DNA of 64,000 nt, from NCBI GenBank assembly GCA_019096065.1, contig JAGUCH010000004.1, positions 1,302,001 to 1,366,000 of the forward strand. Direction: 5' to 3'. Of the stretch, positions 44,132 to 55,407 are shown piece by piece. A model generated the notes under the pieces. It was not told where the DNA came from and did not search any database. It worked only from the letters and a program-made list of their open reading frames with translations. Every line of letters begins with the position of its first letter. The stretch's first letter is position 1. The position numbers and the translations under genes were made by a program. Origin of the DNA: Paracyclopina nana (taxonomy: Eukaryota > Arthropoda > Copepoda > Cyclopoida > Cyclopettidae).

Positions 44132-45410
44132 CTTAATAATTTTCGTAATTGGTCAAGTGGAACTTCTCTACTCGTTGGTCGCCAACAATGGAATGAACTT
44201 GAAATTGATGGTGGCCGAAAAGCCTACGGCTACCTCGACTTTAGAGGGCCCGATTCAGGTGTTTCGTAGGAGCGATGCTGCCCAGGTAAAGAAGAAGCAG
44301 TGGAGCTTGGCGACGCGCAAATAAACGCATTACACCACTTAGTATATAGTGATTAGGTCAACGAATGGAAAACCTGTTTTATTAAAGAAAGTATACGTAC
44401 ATATATAGTATACAAAGGGGTAATTACATCTATGCCAAAATTAGAAAAAGCGTTTCATGTTAAATAATTTCAAGCCAAATTGAAAAAGAAAATGGGCTCT
44501 ATTAGGCCCCAATAATTCGTGTAAATATAAAAGTGATATTTATTTTTTATTGCTTTGGATGAATTAGGTGAATTATGCAGCCTTTATCTTGCTGTCATCA
44601 CTCAGCAGTAGGCCTTTCCTGAATAATTTTTGGCATGCAATTTAAAATCAGCTGGAATTGTAAATTACGTTTTTTCATCATTTGCCAGCAGCCACTCTTC
44701 AAGAACAATTATTGTGCACTTTTGCCATGGAATTTGTACCTAAACCACATTAACAAAGAGCATTTTACTACTAGAGGCTTTAAAGCTGAATTGTAATTAT
44801 TTGATAACTTTGTAAGTTAGAAATCTGAGTATATTGGCAAAAAACCTCACACCATGAAGCTAAATATCAGGGCACAAATTTAAAGCGTCGTTTCCACCTC
44901 GCACTTAATAAAAACATCTGCAAAGTTATATAATAAAATGTAATCTAGATGTAGAAAATGCATTTTACTTTTAAAAGGCCAACAAAAAAGCTTAAGATCC
45001 AAATAAAAATGTAATTGATGGGACATGCTATTATAGAGAATCGTGAAAAGAAGCTTAAAAATAATAAGAAGTGCATTCTAAAAAAAAACCTGTTTTTACA
45101 TCAATTTGTATAATTGAATTTTCAACTGCATGCAGTTTTGCGGAACTTTTGACACTCGTTCTCACGCAACCTCGGCAGATCTATCAATTTCACCCTGAGG
45201 CAGAAATTCCTAGAAGAAGGAATTAAAAATCAATCTGCAGAAAAGGCAAATATTGAAATCCTGCTGTGAATTCCAATCAGACGAAATACTCGCAGCAAGG
45301 ACACTTTGCGTTGGATTTTCCCGAGATTCTTTATTATTCTACTAGATGACATTTGAGATCTGCAACATATATAGAAGTAGTACTGTTGATATAATTACTT
45401 GCATTGCCAT
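44132..45410. other. AT-rich intergenic region
   Basis: Between the small secreted-peptide gene and the discoidin gene. Only the peptide gene's probable TATA region near 44345 stands out. No gene seen. Confidence 0.5.
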
Positions 45411-48400
45411 TCAATAGACCATAACTTCGCAGAGGACTACGGTAAAAAGGCTTCTCCACCGATTTGGCACTCCGCTCGCTTTGACATAGAGATAGCGACC
45501 GGTTAAAGGCTCCGGGCAGTCGAAATGTAGTCTTGGGTTGAACAGGGCATTGTTCAGTCTTGTCACTGATCCACACTTGGATTTGCCTTGCAAGGCCTCC
45601 GCATCCTCCTCGAGCTCGTCTGTGACATACAACGTCAGCTTGTCCAAGTTGTACACATAATCTGTGTAGGCTGTCATTGAGTCTGAAACAAGTTTACTGA
45701 TCATTGTCACTTTATTATTACGAACCAAGGTCTTTGCATTTGACTCGCATTACACCCCGGGAACTTAAGGTTTTCTTAATTGATATGTATACATATTATA
45801 GTACAAACGTTGCTTTTATTAAAAAGTGAGTTCACCCACGCGCGCATTTGACAGTCTTTTTTTTTAGGGAATCATTTATCATCAAATTATCATCTTTTGG
45901 CTAAATGCGACCAAAATCAATGGGTGTGTGCCTCTTTTGAAACCAGCTAATCTTATCAAATTATGGAGTAGGTTTTTTTGATGACATGCGCGCGCGCGCG
46001 CGAGCTTCACCAAAAACACTCAGGTTGCGTATTATATAGTCTGGGCATGTCAACAATTTGCAGTTGCAAAATGTATATGTATGCTGCATACTAATCAGAT
46101 TTGTCAACCTACACACATATGCGTGCATGCTTGATAAATGGGTTACACTGCAGCGGCGGCTTTCGCGACAATGACACAGCAAAAATGGACCAGTCTTTAA
46201 TTACCTTGACCGGCGCCTTGCCAAGTTAATATGACAGCCCCGTTGACTGTGATTTCGGAGCCGAAATCCACTCTCCACACGGGCTTGTCAACGTAGTAGT
46301 TGTCCATTATGGCACAGTTGGGCAAATTGGTGTCCAACTTTCCGTCAACAGCGAGGGTTGAGTGTCCATACCTCCATTGGGACCAGGTGTGCCTCTTGTC
46401 GTTCACCCACGTCTCCTTCCCGAAAGCCTTGTTTGCAACTATTTCAGAAGAGAAAAAATGTCCTTCATTAATGCATTCCCATGATTAATCATATATAGTT
46501 TGTATATCAGCAAAAATGCAAGTGCATTTTAAATCTCAAGTAAAGTTCATGTTGTCATAATTCAAAATTGATGAGTTTTATACCGCATGAAAAAAAAAGG
46601 TCCGCCTCTGTTTACATTTTCAAGCCAGCCAGGCAAGGCGAGCCGGGCCATGAACGGCGCACTTGCAGCTAATGCAAAAAAGCAAATATTACATGAAAAT
46701 CCTGATCAATCTTCATGGGCAAAAAATTAAGAAATATTGCTCTCAACCCAAAGCCTGAAGTAGAGATTGCCTTGAATTTCAACAATTTTTGCTGAATCCA
46801 AAAAAAGCCAAGCTAGTATAGCAAAAAAATTAATGTTGACTCACTGCAAGAAGACCCGGAGTTGACCTGCATGAAGCCCGGTCCACATTCACCCTTGTAT
46901 CTGCAGCCGATGACACCAGCTCTCATGCCAATCTTCTTGTGCCAGGACACAGGGTGGAAGCGGACATATCGGGCAGTGACAGGGACATTGAGATAATGCC
47001 TTCTCTCCGTGTGCTTATCCATATTGCCCCCGAATAGCTTGGGCTCAAAGTGGTTGACATCCTTATAGGAGAACCAGACTGATGAATCGTTGGAATATGA
47101 CACTGTGTACGAGGTGACATAGCAACGTCGGTCACCTTGACCCTTTGTCACGAGTCCGGTTATTTTGGTCGGAGGACCAAGATCAAATTGAAGCCACTCG
47201 TTATCTAGGTACAGAAGAAGAGTGATGATATGTGCGCTCAATGGAGATCAGTAAAAATGTCAGGCCCCAAAATGATGAAGCCACGAAATATTCTCACCAC
47301 TGCTGGTACAAAAGTACATACAGGTTGCCCCACCGTTTTCGCAGTAATAAAGCATTTCCAATCGCGCCTACATTTCTAGGGCAAAAATTCAGGCAACGAA
47401 GTGGGCGCCATGCTCGACTTGGCACCCGATCCGATTATTATTGAAGCTCCGAAAACTGTGGGACAACCTGCATTTTTTTGCATCACCCAGCAGGTAATTG
47501 GTACATACTTGTCTGCCTTTTTGGGCACCATCCATCTGAAGAAGCAATATCTCCCAAATCTGGAGTGCAAGATTTCTTCTTACGCCAAGACTTGTTGCTT
47601 GAGGCGGTGATATCAACATAGGGCAGCTCGCTGATGACCTCGTTGCACTCCTGGTGGCCAACGACCTCCATCCTCATCGAGGGGTGGCCATGCCAGTCCA
47701 CCACGTGGACGCGCACGAATCTGGCCTCGACAGGATGCTCCAGGTACGAGTGCCTCAAGTTGTGCGAATCGCTGTTACCCTTGAACACCTGAAAGTATAT
47801 AAAAGTATAAGCCATGGGAGGCACAAACTTTTTCGCCAGATGGCGCTTTTTGGGCAAGTATATTTCGAAAAACTGTGGCACGCGCGAAACTTGAAATTGG
47901 TTTCAGCCATGAAAAGCTTGCAAATTTGCGTGAGTTGCATATGGTTTTATGGCTTGAAAGGGTGCCATTTTATCCGTAGATTATTTCATATTAATAAAGT
48001 TTTTAGAATTAGTGCACCAAAAGCCGAAAAATAGCCCATTAGTGATCGCCTATGTAGTGTAGCCATGTCAAATGTACTGGGCCAAGTTGCCGGGCTAGAT
48101 GGCGCTGCGAATCTAGTGACTTTACGCCTTTGGCTTATAGCGGAGTGCGAGGAGCTAGGAAAATGCATCTGATTTATTAACCTTTTTGTTGCCGTAAATG
48201 TCGCGGGCAAATTCCCATTTGTAGGCATCCAGGCTGTAGGAGACCATGAAATGCGTGACCCACTCGGCCACATCTCCCCGGCCCTGGGTCACGATCCCAG
48301 TGACCTCGGAGGCCACTCCGAGGTCCACCAGGAGCCACTCGTTGATGGTCTTTTTCGCGGCGCACCACCCCTTGCCATGCTCCTGGTGGAGCCTCGCGAA

Positions 48401-48657
48401 TTTCACTGCGCATTCCCCGTCATCAGCTCTGGACAGGGCTGAGCTGGCGGCAAGCTGCCAATCCTTGATGGACCCGTCGGTCATTCCCAGAGGCCTCGAG
48501 GTGCAAGAATGGCCTGTTAACCGTGCAAAAATCGATGAATGGCATGAATGCATCATTTTTAGCCTATACCTGCTCCGGGCTGCTCAGTAGCCGCGTGGGT
48601 CAAAATTAGAAATGGGCAGAGGAGAAATGCCATTAGAAGAAAGGCTGGTTGATTCAT
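45411..48657 (-). CDS. secreted protein with two discoidin domains and a fucolectin-like domain
   Basis: Six exons, 48657-48570, 48513-48182, 47788-47509, 47204-46845, 46438-46205 and 45682-45411, have phases 1, 0, 1, 1, 1 and encode 521 residues. A signal peptide (MNQPAFLLMAFLLCPFLILT) is followed by an F5/8 type C domain (about 33-188: CTSRPLGM, EWLLVDLGVASEVTGIVTQG, ARFVRVHVVDW, RMEVVGHQEC). A second follows (about 194-338: EWLQFDLGPPTKITGLVTKG, ARYVRFHPVSWHKKIGMR, VIGCRYKGEC). The C-terminal domain (354-521: NKAFGKETWVNDKRHTWSQW, HSTLAVDGK, VWRVDFGSEITVNGAVIL, RYLYVKASG) resembles fucolectin/tachylectin-4. All three are beta-sandwich ligand-binding folds, suggesting glycan or lipid recognition outside the cell. 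An intron carries a MITE and another carries two CTCF-like motifs. Confidence 0.9.
45988..46002. repeat. (GC)n run in intron
   Basis: Fifteen alternating G and C bases in intron 5 of the discoidin gene, a potential Z-DNA former in an otherwise AT-rich intron. Confidence 0.8.
47321..47470. mobile_element. MITE, TTGTCCCACC family, 150 bp, in intron
   Basis: Ends CAGGTTGCCCCACCGTTTTC and TGTGGGACAACCTG are inverted. The interior shares GCGCCTACATTTCTAGGGC and AGGCAACG with the copies at 22944 and 61176. It lies in intron 3 of the discoidin gene. Confidence 0.85.
47838..47846 (+). promoter_or_regulatory. CTCF-like core motif in intron 2 of the discoidin gene
   Basis: CGCCAGATGGCGC matches the CTCF core. 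A second same-strand site lies 259 bp away at 48097, in the same 393-bp intron. Confidence 0.4.
48097..48105 (+). promoter_or_regulatory. CTCF-like core motif in intron 2 of the discoidin gene
   Basis: GGGCTAGATGGCGCTG, core AGATGGCGC. Pairs with the site at 47838. Confidence 0.4.
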
Positions 48658-48827
48658 GGTGAATCTGGAAAGAGAGATCAAAAGCATTACTTTATGGCAG
48701 AGGAGCATGATTATCCGTCAATGAATTGCAATGTTTTTGGCAGTAGCACTATAATGCATTGTGTCCAATCTGGAATCTGAAGAGTGATAGCCTTATGATC
48801 GCCGCCTACACATATACACAATATACT

Positions 48828-49031
48828 ATGGTAAAATTCTGGTTGTTCCTTCTAATGCTCCTCAGTCTGGGTGGTCTGAAAAACTTTGCAATGCTTGGTC
48901 AAAGCATCATCTACATGTGGGAATTTTCATCATCTTCACCTCCTGGTTCAAGTGTTAGCTACTTCAACATCAAGAAGCAGATGACGACCCAAGGGCTGGC
49001 CAAGATGGGAAAACGCCTTGATGGGACGTGA
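48828..49031 (+). CDS. candidate small secreted peptide precursor
   Basis: An open frame of 67 residues starts with a signal peptide (MVKFWLFLLMLLSLGGLKNF). It continues through a Ser-rich part to IKKQMTTQGLAKMGKRLDGT. A KK pair and a GKR site would release an amidated peptide of about 11 residues beginning at Gln. A TATA-like cacatatacacaatatact runs right up to the ATG, which is too close for a promoter of this start. The frame is short and unsupported by splicing or similarity, so chance remains likely. It lies divergent to the discoidin gene, 170 bp from its start. Confidence 0.25.
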   Translation: MVKFWLFLLMLLSLGGLKNFAMLGQSIIYMWEFSSSSPPGSSVSYFNIKKQMTTQGLAKMGKRLDGT

Positions 49032-52000
49032 TAAGGACAACAATAGGATGGGAAATTATGATGAGCTATCGAAGTCAAGGGGTGGGGATCACACAACTCT
49101 CGAACTTTTTCAGCTCAACATATATTATAGCCGAGCTGTCATTTAGTACGAGTGTGTCAGCACAATTCCATATCTTAGCTACATACGTAGCAAGGAGTTT
49201 TTTGCTTGAGCTATCCGATTATTTGAATAGATCTTGTCCAAATTGCGATGGTTCATTTGTCACTTTTTTCCTCTATGCAGAGCTGCTATGCAAGATGATG
49301 AAGTGGTCAATTTACTGCGAATGCTAATCAAGTCAGGGAGAGACAGATCGCAGGCAATCCGCTCTAAAACTTATTGGTGGCCAAAGAAAAAGTGCCGACA
49401 TGAATGGCCAACGCCCAATAACTCGGATTTCGCTGCTGCAAGTAAAACCAGGCTCTAATTTCCTCGAATTCTTAAAAGCGTTTGTATCTCTTCTGCGCCG
49501 CGCAGCAAATAAGTAAATAAGTGCGCGCGTTTAAAGAACTCTTTGGAGATGACAAATTGATGGCTGTTTTGCTTAGGCATACTACACTTGAATTTTGCGC
49601 ACTAGACACTTCTGTTGATTTAGTATAGTAGTAGCACAAACAATGGCGAGCGTTTTTTGGCCCTGCAGAAGAAGCTGGAAGAAGGCCTTTGAAAAAATGC
49701 GCGAACAGAGAGTAATTATGTTTCATCATCACCACCACACTGCAAAAATACCTACAGCTATACAAGCACATACAGTCCGATTCTCGGAAACCGCACCAAA
49801 TGTAAACAAGCTTTAGCGCGGCTTGGCTGTGCGGCTGTTGCGTTTTCCGTGGGGCAACCTGTATAATGTAGTATAAAGCCTTTGTTGATATTGCTTCTAA
49901 GGAAGACTCGCTGTTACTGCGTTAGCTCAAGTAGTATTCCAAGATTGAGTATGGTGCTTGAAAATGTGATAACAATCAAAAGTTCACAAGGAGGCCTGAA
50001 ATAGTATACTACACGCACCAGCTATCCATCATGTCAGCAGCTTCGTTCCCAAAGAAAACCATTTAGAATTACTCCAGCTGCCCACGAACTTATTAAAACT
50101 GCAGCAACATTAGCAACTGGGCAAAATTGTTTTGATGGCTCGTGATTGATGAAAACGGGTCAGGGCAATGTCCCCAGTTTTTAGGCCTTTGGCTTTCTAC
50201 TGAAGCAATACATGAAAACGCGTGAAAAAGTAAAGGGGTCGAGAATTGGCTCAAATGAGGCGTGTCCTGTTTTGCACAGATATACACTATTATATACTAT
50301 ACAGTATACACGAAAAATAGCTAACACGTGTCTTGTAAAAAAGGGCGTGCTGTATTCACACAGTACGACTAATTTTTTCAAAACCTTAGGAAAGAACTGT
50401 AGGCATAATAATGATTTGGACGGCATCAGTCCTGTTTTTGTCTTCAGCCTAATTGGGCTCATTTTGTGGGGAAAGTGTGATTTTTTATCATTCACGGCCA
50501 ACTGAGTGTTCTATCTGCGCATGTGGCAGACAAAAAGTTGAAAGAAGCTGAATATCTGGAAACTTTTTGCGAGGAATTTCATGGGCTACCTTATCAGCCT
50601 TGGAATACAGCACGACACGCACCATTTTAGACACAGCGCAATTCGGAGTTTATCCTGTAAAGGCTTTTTTGGAATGGAAAAATGTCGCAGCTTACAGAGC
50701 AGAAATTCCTAATCTTGTTGAGATTAAAAGTATCCGAGTCATAAGTTGAGTGCAGAAATTCTGCTCAGTTGGCAATTATTATGACAAGGGCTAAGTGGCT
50801 TTTTGTGCTGCTTTCGAGCTGCTGTCTTGACATTTCATTAATTTCAAAGTACAAGACAAAAAGTCCCTTTCACAGCGAAAAGCCATAAATTAGGCCAGCG
50901 AGCAGCTCAGTTTACTTTGCAAACCTTAGCTGCAGCATCATTTCTTCATATCCCAGCTAGGTGTTGAGGCGCTTATGGCCCCCTGACTCGCGGCAATCAG
51001 ATGTATCTCCCCAAGCGAGCAATTAAGTCACAATGAAGGTCGTAAAACGATGCTAAAAAATTATAACTGAAGATCTTGCTATCAATAGGCTTGAATTGTT
51101 GGGCAAAAAAGGGCTGCAAACGGCCAAGGGGCCAGGTGGCGCTAGCTTGTTGCCACGTGGCTGTACGGCCGGCGGCAGAATGGGCCGTATGAATTTTGAC
51201 CGCCCTCTGCGCCAAACACTTCTACTGTAATACAAGGTGACTGTTGTGTACTGACTCGTTAATTAAAAAGTGCACTTGCTTATATCTTAATTCCCGCCAC
51301 ATTACTGGCAATTCAAAAGGGAGTAGTGCTTTTTTCTCAATTGATAAAGCATTCGATTCCCAAGCAGCTAAGTTTGGAAGTAAGTAATCACTTCTCTCTT
51401 TTATAGCAATTAAAAACCAGTTCTCCTTTATGTCCCGCAGTAAATTGAGTACATTTTTGTGGCCTGTACAATATAACCAGCCTGCATGGTCTCTAATCCA
51501 GAGAAATGGGACCAGTTAAACAAACTTTACATTTTACACGCCCCCAAAAAAAAAAAAAATCTGAATAACGCAAGGCAAACAGATATTTAGCAGAAATCAG
51601 AAGTGCAATGAACCCACTTGTCATCTTCGTCGTAAGCACACACAACTCGAAACAGAACAATTTTCTAAGCAGTCCTCTTCAAGTGCCTAATCATAAAAAA
51701 CCTCAATCTGCAGGTGTTGGTTGTCTTCCAGCCATTTTAGTTGGCTGTTTTAATTAGGTCCGCGAGACGGGCAAAAAAGGGTGAGCAAAAAGCGATTCTG
51801 GGACACCAATTGGAACTGCTCGTTTTATTGAATAAACTTGAATTTTATGGCTGGAACACTTTCCTTATATGGACAAGCAAATATGCGAACGGAGTTTAGC
51901 CACCGTGCATTTATATGCACCCGCGCGCGGCTCTTTCTGATCGCCGCCGCGCCATCAAGGGTTGAGAAGGAAAAATTCTGGTCAAACTGGCTCCCAAAAA

Positions 52001-53740
52001 TTCCTGCAATTTTTGCCTTCTCTTCGTATTTCCCGGCAAGCAACAACGGTCACAAGTGCAGTCTTTGGTTTCAAGAACGTACGAACGTGGTGGTGTCGAG
52101 ATAAATTTATTACGCGATGACTGCCATACATTTGTGGCGACTGACGATTGAAATCACCGGACATTAATCAGAGAAGCCTCATTTCGGGCTGGTCACGCTG
52201 CACATCAAGATACGACTGCCAATAATTGCATCAACATTCCTACTTTGCTTCATAAGTTGTCCGCTCCAATTTAATACTAAAAAATATACTTAGCATTGCA
52301 TAATAAAACTTAAGTTACAAGCTATGGCATTGATTGACTCGAGACAGTTAAGATATGGTTAAACGAGCCATTTTTGCATTAGGTTTTTTTTGCACGGCCA
52401 TGATTGTGCACACAATGCGCGCGGGCCTTATCACCGAAGAAAACCAGAGCACATCAAGCTATTATCAAATTTTGAGCGTGGGTAACCTAAAAGTGTAATG
52501 GAAGCAAGCCATTACTATTTGCTATCTCCATTTATCTGTCTTGACCAGTTTAAAGGGAAAAGTTGCTGATGAACGCCATACATTGTGCATGGATGGGCGT
52601 TGTTGGTGCGGCCGAGATATGGATTGCGTTTATGAGCCTGGATGGCGTGACAAGGCCTCATGGTAACAACAACCGTCTGATGACTTATGAGGCTCTGGTC
52701 AACATGAGCAACGCAATGTGAAGCCAGAGAGGTCTCAATTGCGTGGAAGCGAATTTCAAGTTAATGGTGCATGCGAAAGGGCAATTCTCGCGAATGTCTT
52801 AATGAATCACACTTTCCGCATTAATTGACATTTCACTCGGCTTTGTTTGCTGCGCGCTGATGCGAGAGGCAATCGTTTTAATATGGTCCTTGCGAAATGA
52901 AGACTGCTTTCCTTCCCAAAATGCTTCTTTCAGCAATGTTGATGAACAGGAACCAAACAGACGTGATTGACGGAGAACAGGATAAGCAATCATGTTGCGC
53001 TATCGAATGATGCATGATATACTTAAAGCTAAGAAGGAAGTCGTCTTACCTTGTACGTTAATTAGAGTTTAAAGTATCTATGAACGAGTCGCGGGCGAAT
53101 GTAGCACTTTTCCGGCAGAGCCACTCGTTGTTTGCATTATTGTCCAACAAGTGGGCACCGCATCGAGACCCTTGAAACACTGAGCGTTTCAAAGCCTTAG
53201 AAGCGAGCCCAAGAAAATCCTCGGATGCATGCGTCGCCGCCGACCGATTCAGTCCGAATCATTCGTGACCGCGTCCGACTCCGCCTAATGCAACTGCAAA
53301 TAAACAAAGACGCGAAAATCATCACCGGAATCCTTTCCGAACTAAAAAGAGGAAAAGTGAAACTTGGCTGCTATAACCATGAGGAAGATGAGGTCGCCGA
53401 GGTCATTGTGTCACCCGTTCGAATTTGGCGCCTTGTCGCCCTTGGCAGCAGCTTCAGCTCCTGAGTCACTCTTTGCCGAAGACTTCTGAAGCTCCAGCCG
53501 GCCGACGCACATCTTAGCAGTGTCACACGCACACGCTCGACTCAACGAGAATGGGCGGAAAGCGAGCTCGCCATTTTGACGCACTTTAAATGGCCAACAT
53601 TTTTACCCAGCGCATTTTGACATAAAATCCGGAGAGCTTGTTTACCTTTTAACTCAACAAAGCAATAACAGTGATTTAATTTTTCGTCAAACTAGCAGGT
53701 CGAAAAAGCCTAAACAAGTCGCTTTTTTCGCGAAACAAAG
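49032..53740. other. large intergenic region upstream of Ras
   Basis: No exon supported. It contains a strong CTCF-like motif at 51134-51142 and a possible half copy of a MITE ending GTGGGGCAACCTGTAT near 49849-49864. Composition alternates AT-rich with CpG-containing stretches. The open frame 53225-53464 lacks support. Confidence 0.4.
51134..51142 (+). promoter_or_regulatory. CTCF-like core motif
   Basis: GGGGCCAGGTGGCGCTAG includes CCAGGTGGCGC, one of the closest matches in the window to the CTCF core, in the intergenic region upstream of Ras. Confidence 0.45.
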
Positions 53741-54073
53741 ATGGCTTGTCCTAGTTTTTCGAGCTATTTCTCAAGTCCCACCTCGGCAGCAGTCGGCTTG
53801 GCGTTTCTGTCGGAACGAGACTGTTGCATAAAACCAGAAAAACCGTGGGAAAACCGTCGTGGATTTGTCCCCTTGCCAACCCTTTGCACCAACGACGCTC
53901 CCCACAACCTTTCAGAGGACGTCAAGGCCGTGTTCCGGCACAAAACTGGGAAATCCGCTCAACAAAGGCCGCGCCCTGCTCAACTTAGAACGCTCATCAT
54001 TTTCAGTAGCGTCGACAGCGACGACAAAGCCGCCAGGCTGAGGTCACCAAGGGTCACCGAGCGCTCATCATGA
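53741..54073 (+). promoter_or_regulatory. 110-codon upstream open frame overlapping the Ras start
   Basis: An ATG in good context (aaagATGG) opens a 110-codon frame whose TGA overlaps the Ras ATG as ATGA. If this stretch is in the Ras mRNA it would act as an upstream ORF needing reinitiation. The peptide has no recognisable domain. A 5' UTR intron could remove it. Confidence 0.35.
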
Positions 54074-55407
54074 CCGAATACAAGCTGGTTGTCGTCGGAG
54101 GTATGCTGCAGTTGTTGCTCTCGCTGTACCGGCCTCCAATTGCTTTTTTTCAGCCGGAGGCGTTGGAAAAAGTGCTCTCACCATCCAGCTCATCCAGAAC
54201 CACTTTGTGGACGAGTATGATCCCACGATTGAGGACTCGTATCGCAAACAAGTCGTCATAGATGGCGAGACATGTCTACTTGACATTCTGGATACCGCTG
54301 GCCAGGAGGAATATTCGGCCATGCGCGATCAGTACATGAGAACGGGCGAAGGCTTCCTGCTCGTGTTTGCCGTCAACAATGCCAAATCCTTCGATGACAT
54401 ATCTTCCTATCGCGAGCAGATAAAACGCGTCAAGGATGCGGAGGAGGTCAGTTTTTCTCTCGAATATCCTTGAGCATTATTTCCTCAATTTTGTAAGGAT
54501 TCTTGGAGTAAATGTCACTTAGGTTTAGTTATGCAAAATCCCATTTATACCCTTAATTCCTTTTTGTGTAGTTTTTCCCGTTTAGTGTCAATTGTATGGC
54601 CTCATGTCATTAAGCTATTTAATCCACGATCCTTGAATGTCACTTGACAATCTTGGCTGATGGTTCCTTCAAAAACATTTTCCCCTAGATAAGCCAATGC
54701 TGAAAGCTTTAGCTAAGCATAGCTGGTGGTGTCAGTGGGTGAACTTAATCACGAAATCTTTCCTCTCCTCAATTAAGTTTTTATCTATGTATCTGTTTCA
54801 GGTGCCAATGGTGCTGGTTGGCAACAAGTGCGATCTGCCCACGAGAAACGTTGACATGAATAACGCAAAGGAGCAGGCCAAGCATTACGGCATCCCTTTT
54901 ATCGAAACATCGGCGAAAACGCGGATGGGAGTCGACGATGCCTTTTACACGCTTGTCAGAGAAATACGCAACGACGTAAGTACATTCGATAAGTACGTCA
55001 TACTTGGCTAAAAAGCGGTCATTGTTGTCTATAAAGCGCCAGGTGCCATGTAAAAAGAAGTCCAGAAAGTGCCGAATCATGTAAAAACAAAAGTTCACTC
55101 AGGGTAATGCACACAAAGTACGAGCTAAACATAAGTAATCCTGTGGCGTATGGTTTAACGAAAATTAACGGTTCATTAAGTAGCTAGGTGGAAACGCTCA
55201 CATACGTTTACCGTGCTAAAAATTAAGGATAGGGAGGCTGGAGATGATTCACCAAACTAATTGCTTACCTGCTTGCGAGAGCCCCTTCCCACAAAGCTGT
55301 AATTTTTTATTGTTGTGTATTTTCAGAAGCAAAGAAGAGATCGCCATCCCAAGCCACGCATTGATACTAATTGCTGCCAAAGTGGTAGTTGCTGCATTCT
55401 TCTCTAA
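54070..55407 (+). CDS. Ras: Ras small GTPase (Ras85D/K-Ras type)
   Basis: Four exons, 54070-54100, 54154-54446, 54802-54975 and 55327-55407 (phases 1, 0, 0), encode 192 residues. All Ras motifs are present: P-loop GAGGVGKS at 10-17 with Gly12 and Gly13 intact, switch [25 protein letters not shown] at 57-71, NKCD at 116, and ETSAK near 145. Residues 1-100 are almost identical to animal Ras. The C-terminal hypervariable part differs ([15 protein letters not shown]) and ends in CILL, a CaaX box whose final Leu favours geranylgeranylation, as in Drosophila Ras85D (CKML). It acts at the plasma membrane upstream of Raf/MAPK. Exon 1 encodes only ten residues. Confidence 0.98.

Noticed and set aside
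53225-53464. 79-residue plus-strand frame upstream of Ras
   Set aside because: No homology sensed and no junction linking it to Ras; CpG-rich promoter DNA often keeps frames open.
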